From Prorocentrum cordatum (lineage: Eukaryota; Sar; Dinophyceae; Prorocentrales; Prorocentraceae): a stretch of 32,500 bases of DNA. The notes below the pieces were generated by a model that ran no database searches, was not told the DNA's origin, and was given only the letters and a program-made list of their open reading frames with translations. Made by a program: the position numbers and the translations under genes. Below are positions 28,467 to 32,500 of this stretch, piece by piece. The stretch's first letter is position 1. Each line of letters opens with the position of its first letter. Location of the stretch: contig CAUYUJ010016715.1 of the NCBI GenBank assembly GCA_963575745.1, forward strand, positions 457,501 through 490,000, in the 5' to 3' direction.

Positions 28467-28488
28467 CTTGAGCCAAAATGGCTACGGA
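28467..28488 (-). promoter_or_regulatory. Dinoflagellate spliced-leader sequence, exact, at the LINE 5' end
   Basis: On the minus strand the 22 bases read T, then CCGTAGCCATTTTGG, then CTCAAG: identical to the dinoflagellate trans-spliced leader. Its place at the upstream end of the LINE shows that the integrated cDNA came from a trans-spliced RNA. Confidence 0.95.
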
Positions 28489-28519
28489 GGAGGAGGAGGA
28501 GGAGAAGGAGGAGGAGGAG
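28486..28519. repeat. GGA/GAG microsatellite at the 5' end of the LINE
   Basis: Nine or ten GGA units with one AGA abut the spliced leader. Together with 21939-21975 they bracket the LINE. Confidence 0.85.
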
Positions 28520-28822
28520 GTGCGCAACTCCTGAGGAAGAAGAGGAGGGAGGTCCTCGCGTCCAAAGCCTGGCACCTACCGACTGGGCAACCCACACAGG
28601 GTGTCGAAAAACAGGCCCGCGGCGGCCGCACCAGCACTTAGCCGTGACAGCCGACGCGGCATCGAAACGAATTCGCGCGGCGGAGACGCCTGCGCTTAAG
28701 GCGCCTCGGCCCCCAGGCCCCGCGCCCGCTGCGGTCGAGAGAAGCTCGAAGGAAAGAGTTGGAGGCGGTCTCAAAGCAGCGCGTACAGCTCTTCACACCG
28801 CGCCTCGAGGAGTAGGAGGGGA
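28520..28822. other. Gene-less GC-rich stretch
   Basis: I see nothing that supports a gene. The long minus-strand frame through here passes into the GGA repeat as poly-Pro or poly-Leu and has no domain. Confidence 0.4.
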
Positions 28823-28905
28823 GGAGGAGGAGGAGGAGGAGGAGGAGGAGGAGGAGGAGGAGGAGGAGGAGGAGGAGGAGGAGGAGGAGGAGGAGGGGGA
28901 GGACG
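28823..28905. repeat. GGA/GAG microsatellite
   Basis: About 26 GGA triplets with a few interruptions, then GAC-GAG-GAT-CTC degenerate sequence. Confidence 0.9.
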
Positions 28906-29020
28906 AGGATCTCGAGGATCTCCCTTCTCCGACTCAGAGGGCGGGGCCCGCGGGCCGCATGCCGCAGTGAGGGGCAACGATAAGGGGGGACCAGCTGAAG
29001 GGGGGGAACGTCGACCTGGA

Positions 29021-29051
29021 ATCGGCGATCCATCGCCGATGGATCGGCGAT
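29021..29051. repeat. Three alternating 9-mers able to form two hairpins
   Basis: ATCGGCGAT, CC, ATCGCCGAT, GG, ATCGGCGAT. The middle 9-mer can pair with either neighbour. The core CATCGGCGATG returns at about 29107-29117. Confidence 0.8.
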
Positions 29052-29439
29052 GGGCCCCCGATAGCGAGTCCGCACGATCATACGCGGGTTGAGCCATCGG
29101 ACCCGCATCGGCGATGAATGGGCAATTGCGGGTCGATGCGTTTCTCCCTGAGCCGTTCCACTTTTCTCGTTGCCCCCGGCGCAGGGGGGGCCTCCGTGGA
29201 CGTCTGCAGCGCGCGGGTCAGCGTGGAGGACGCCACGAGCCCCACGGCGGGGGGTACCGCACGTCCTGCGCGCGAGCCGCGGGAAGCACTGCACGGCGGT
29301 CCCAAGAGGACCCCCAGCAGGGAGGGCGTCAAGAGGCAAAAAGCAAGGCTCAGCCAAACATGATGTCCGATTCAGTTGTTTGATGATACCCGCGTTCTCG
29401 CCTCTTGGGGTGTCTGGCCATCCAATAGGGTCTGAGAGG

Positions 29440-29530
29440 CTCCCAGACCGGCCCATCAGGCCCGCAAGATGGCCCCGAGTGGGCCAAAGAGATCTCCAAG
29501 ACGACCCAGGAAAGCCTCCAAAACAACCCA
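29440..29530 (+). repeat. CCAAGAGG/CCAAGACG-type degenerate repeat, minor copy
   Basis: GCAAGATGGCCCC, GGGCCAAAGAGATCTCC, CCAAGACGACCC and GCCTCCAAAACAACCC recur with the spacing and texture of the array at 25230-25862. Confidence 0.5.
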
Positions 29531-31080
29531 AACCACGGTGGGCCTGCGCTGACGGGCCGAAAACCGTGACGGACCTCCTGCCGTGTCCTTCCCGGTCCGA
29601 CCCTGTCCTGCGACTTGGCCCAGCGCACCCGAGGCAGGACACCAGGCCTGCGCTGCGTGGCGGGGACGTATCCCCAACCGCCTGCACATCCGACCTCCCA
29701 ATGCTCCGGGGGGCGGCGGACGGCGGCACAGCTGGGACCCAGGGGGCCCCGAAAAACATCAAGGGAGATCGGCCCCGCAAGCCAGGAGGCCGATCTGGGG
29801 GCTCCTCCGAGTCAACCCTGGAACTAAAGGATTCGTCCGTCCTGCGGGGCTCCTCCAGTGCACTCTTCGTCCTGGATGTACTCGGTTGAGCCTAGGGCGC
29901 CCCGGATAGCCCGAACAACACCGTGGAACTAGGTCGGGAATCCTTCCCCGCCGCGGATGGGCAGAACCGAACCGCAAAATGGATCGGATCGGGAAGTACA
30001 CGGCGGGAAACCTTTCACTGTCCTTGGCCTCTCGGGGCCTTCGCCAGGCCACAGGACCGTCACGAAGACGGCTCGGGGGTGGAAAGCCGGTCCACTGGAA
30101 GGGGTTTATACCTTGAGGGTCCCAACACAGTGCGTGACAGACCGCGCGGTGATCTCGAACGGTGTTAGGACCTCGGAGGCCCAAATCGCCCGAGACATCC
30201 TCGGAGAACGACCCAAGTCCCAAAACCGTGCGGTCACCGCGCGGCTTCCGTGGCCCCGAAGACACCTGGGGGCCCTCGCTGTACCAAAAATCACGCCGGA
30301 GGATGTCTGGGGAGGCGCCACGTCGGGAGACACCACGGCGGGCCCGAGCCGAGTCGACTCCCGGGACCAGGTCGGATCGAAACAGCAGCGATGATCGCAT
30401 CGTGCCCAGATCGGCGCAGAGCCGGACCAGAGCCAGACATCGAGACCAGATCCAGCGGACCGGGCTCGGGCCCCGCAGCCCAGAGAGGGAGTCGGTTCGA
30501 GCCGGATCGGATCGGCTCCAGACATCCTCTGACCCAGACCCCCCCGCCGTCATGATTTTTTCACGGCGTCGACCCCCCGAGGTCTCGAACCCTGCCCCGG
30601 GACCGGTTTCTCGTCCCGAGTCGTTGCTTGACGGTCCCCAGGCCCGCTGAGGGCCCCCAGCGGCTGAAAACTGTCAAAAACCTCACGTCGTGATTTTTTC
30701 ACGATGCGAGGGGGTCTTGGGAGATGGCTCTTCCAGTCCGCGGTCCCAGAGCTCCACCGACCCCTTCTCCGGGGGGTGTTTCTGCGCCCTGGATCACTTT
30801 GTGGTGGCCCAGGGGCTCGACAACGAGCCCCCGGGGGCCGAAACCGAGGAGCAGGAACGCCCGAACCGAAGACGAATCGCATCGTCGGAGATCTGGGGAT
30901 CGAGGCCGGGAGCGACGCTCAGGGCTCGGACCTCGCATCCACGGTCGGGCCCGCGAGCAGCAGCACTCGCCATCGCTCGGACGGCCCTCCCCCGTGGATG
31001 TTGTTCGGTTTCGCGCGTGTTTTTTGTTGGGCCAGGTAATCCAGGATGCTCCTCGCTGGTCCTCGCTTTGGCGGCGAGCG
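29531..31080. other. Gene-less GC-rich stretch with a short direct repeat
   Basis: Open frames of 100-260 codons exist on both strands but show no protein family and largely mirror each other. CGTCATGATTTTTTCACGGC (about 30548) recurs as CGTCGTGATTTTTTCACGAT (about 30687), roughly 139 bp apart, each able to form GTGA-N-TCAC. Confidence 0.45.
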
Positions 31081-31081
31081 A

Positions 31082-31252
31082 GGGGGGGAGTGAGAAGGAG
31101 AAGGCCTTCTCACAAGGCTCGGAAGCCCCCGGGCCTTCCGAGAAGTCTTCGCAGCCTCCCTCGAAGACACCGACCACCTCTCAGAAGGCGCGAGGGCTTC
31201 TGAGAAGTCCCGCCGCCTTCTGAGAAGGCCTTCTCCTTTTCACTTCCCCCCC
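31082..31252. mobile_element. 171-bp foldback, MITE-like element
   Basis: The left arm starts GGGGGGGAGTGAGAAGGAGA and continues AAGGCCTTCTCACAAGG. The right arm, inverted, reads GGGGGGAAGTGAAAAGGAGA and continues AAGGCCTTCTCAGAAGG. About 33 of 36 positions pair. The interior holds further small palindromes (TCGGAAG/CTTCCGA, GTCTTCG/CGAAGAC, CTTCTGAGAAG). No target duplication could be assigned. Confidence 0.65.
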
Positions 31253-31480
31253 ATGGCTCGCCGCAGATCGCTGGTCCCCGCCTAAAGAAAACGCACACGC
31301 CCGAGCGATGCCCAGAGCACTGCAAATGGCGGGAGGCGTCGCGGCGGGAGCGGACGCACCGCGAGGCCTCCGCGGAGGCAGCGCGCCACACGACCCGTCG
31401 AGATCCAGACTTCTTCTGGCGGCCTGCTGTTTTGTTTGACTGTTGTTACACTGTTGTTGTTCTTTCTGGGCAGTCCTCCC
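31253..31480. other. Gene-less stretch
   Basis: No coding or repeat signal that I can name. Confidence 0.3.
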
Positions 31481-31590
31481 TCTTCTCCTTCTCTTCTTCC
31501 CTCTCCTCCTCCTCCTCCTCCTTTTCCTCCTCGTCCACTTCTCCCTCCTCTTCCTCCTCCTGCTCCTCTTCCTCCTCCCCCTCCCCATGT
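31481..31590. repeat. TCC/CTC microsatellite
   Basis: Imperfect TCC, CTC and TTC triplets run for about 110 bp. Confidence 0.9.
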
Positions 31591-32090
31591 TCATACTCCC
31601 CCACCGTCCTGCTGCGCCTCCTCCTGCGCGCGCTCGCTCGGTCCAGCGCCGACCCAAGACATCCGCGCGAAACTCCGAGAAGTGTCGCATGGATCCGAAA
31701 TGCTTTCTTCTTCGACTGTTAGATCCGCCGACATGGCCTCGCGCCTGGTTGCGCCGACCTGCGCGGAACCGCTGCCGTTTTGCTTCCGCCGCCTGCCGCT
31801 CGACTTCCGCTGGCCTCCCGCCGCCTTCCACCGAAGGACAGGATGCGCTGAAGCCAAGGGCCTTTCTGGAGCGCCCCATGCGGCGCCCAACCCCTGCGCG
31901 ACCTGCCCCTGCTGTCGCAACCACCGATCACCGAGGCGCCGTTCCTTCCAGCGCCCCGGCGCGCAACGCTCGGCTCTGCGCCAGGCCGCGCTCCGACAGG
32001 GGCGAGTCGAAGTACTGCGCGTCCTGCCGCACGGCCTGCGCCGGCATCGCCGTCTCGCGGCGATAACCTAACCAACGCCACCACCACCAC
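31591..32090 (+). other. GC-rich stretch, possible but unsupported gene fragment
   Basis: A plus-strand frame ends with RSDRGESKYCASCRTACAGI and stops at 32066. The cysteine pairs are suggestive, but nothing upstream reads as a conserved domain, so I leave it unassigned. Confidence 0.3.
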
Positions 32091-32094
32091 GACC

Positions 32095-32165
32095 GGAGCA
32101 CTACCATTACTACTACTACAACAACTACTACTACTACTACTACTACTAAACTACGACTACGACTA

Positions 32166-32208
<43 letters not shown>

Positions 32209-32252
32209 GACGACGACGACGACGACTACTACTATTTCTACTACTACTATTT

Positions 32253-32285
<33 letters not shown>

Positions 32286-32380
32286 TTTCTACTACCACGA
32301 CTACTACTACTACTACTACTACTGCTACTACGACTACTACCACTGCTACTACTACTACTACTAAACTACGACTACGACTA

Positions 32381-32416
<36 letters not shown>

Positions 32417-32435
32417 AACTACGACTACGACTACG

Positions 32436-32499
<64 letters not shown>

Positions 32500-32500
32500 A
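32095..32500. repeat. CTA/ACT trinucleotide array running off the window end
   Basis: Nearly pure (CTA)n with CGA, TTT and CCA variants. A longer internal unit, CTAAACTACGACTACGACTA, appears at about 32148, 32362 and 32414. This shows that segments of the array were duplicated as blocks. Confidence 0.95.

Larger units (their letters stand above)
21940..28488 (-). mobile_element. APE-type non-LTR retrotransposon (LINE), decayed, with spliced leader at its 5' end
   Basis: Read on the minus strand: spliced leader (28488-28467), leader region, Ser/Arg-rich and coiled-coil ORF1-like part, endonuclease, reverse transcriptase, C-terminal Cys-His knuckle and a TCC tail. Frames shift near 27730, 27000, 26800 and several times after 24620, and a ~1-kb insert splits the endonuclease. 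The copy cannot be active. It is close to full length because it starts at the leader. GGA microsatellite lies at both ends. Confidence 0.85.

Noticed and set aside
28638-29780. 380-codon minus-strand frame
   Set aside because: A large part is poly-Leu from the GGA microsatellite and the rest shows no family resemblance.
29759-30553. 264-codon minus-strand frame
   Set aside because: No domain; the plus strand is equally open over the same stretch, as expected for this composition.
31181-31924. 247-codon minus-strand frame
   Set aside because: Its core is an Arg/Lys run from the TCC microsatellite and its end lies in the foldback element.
32146-32343. Poly-Val frame
   Set aside because: Pure translation of the CTA trinucleotide array.

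Overview
ORGANISM. The window reads as nuclear DNA of a dinoflagellate. The best evidence is an exact copy of the dinoflagellate spliced leader on the minus strand at 28467-28488, joined to the 5' end of a LINE. A degenerate second leader lies at 17580-17600. Other signs fit: genes run one way, introns are short and use GT-AG and probably GC-AG ends, start codons sit in GCCGCCATGG-type contexts, and micro- and minisatellites are abundant. The species cannot be fixed from the sequence; a Prorocentrum-like genome is only a guess.

LAYOUT. 1-7439 holds no gene I can support. It is a mosaic of satellites: a three-monomer higher-order repeat (685-1188), 10-, 20-, 56- and 75-bp tandem repeats, a long GGTTCCCGG-type minisatellite (5757-6285, resuming 7345-7439) and an AT-rich microsatellite block. 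7440-21654 is one 14.2-kb unit bounded by terminal inverted repeats and inserted into that minisatellite, which resumes in the same orientation at 21655. The unit carries six plus-strand genes. Five encode unrecognised proteins: a Lys/Ala-rich protein, a Pro-rich protein, a C2H2-like finger protein, a zinc-ribbon plus RS-domain protein, and a 98-residue protein. The sixth encodes a CACTA/CMC-like DDE transposase whose frame is broken in places. About 45 short hairpins of the form GGCGG-N4/5-CCGCC lie between the genes and in some introns, and I found them nowhere else in the window.

21940-28520 is a decayed APE-type LINE on the minus strand (coiled-coil/RRM-like ORF1 part, endonuclease, reverse transcriptase, Cys-His knuckle). 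It starts with the spliced leader, is bounded on both sides by GGA microsatellite, and is interrupted by a ~1-kb insert (25012-26034) filled with a CCCAAGAGGCC repeat. 28520-32500 has no supported gene; it holds GGA and TCC microsatellites, small foldback repeats and a CTA array that runs to the end.

HOW IT FITS TOGETHER. The most interesting object is the 14.2-kb element. It is a cargo-bearing DNA transposon with its own transposase, several lineage-specific proteins including two with metal-binding motifs, and a private hairpin family placed upstream of the genes. I infer that the hairpins are binding sites or expression signals for element-encoded proteins. The spliced-leader relic in front of gene 5 suggests that at least one cargo gene arrived as a reverse-transcribed mRNA.
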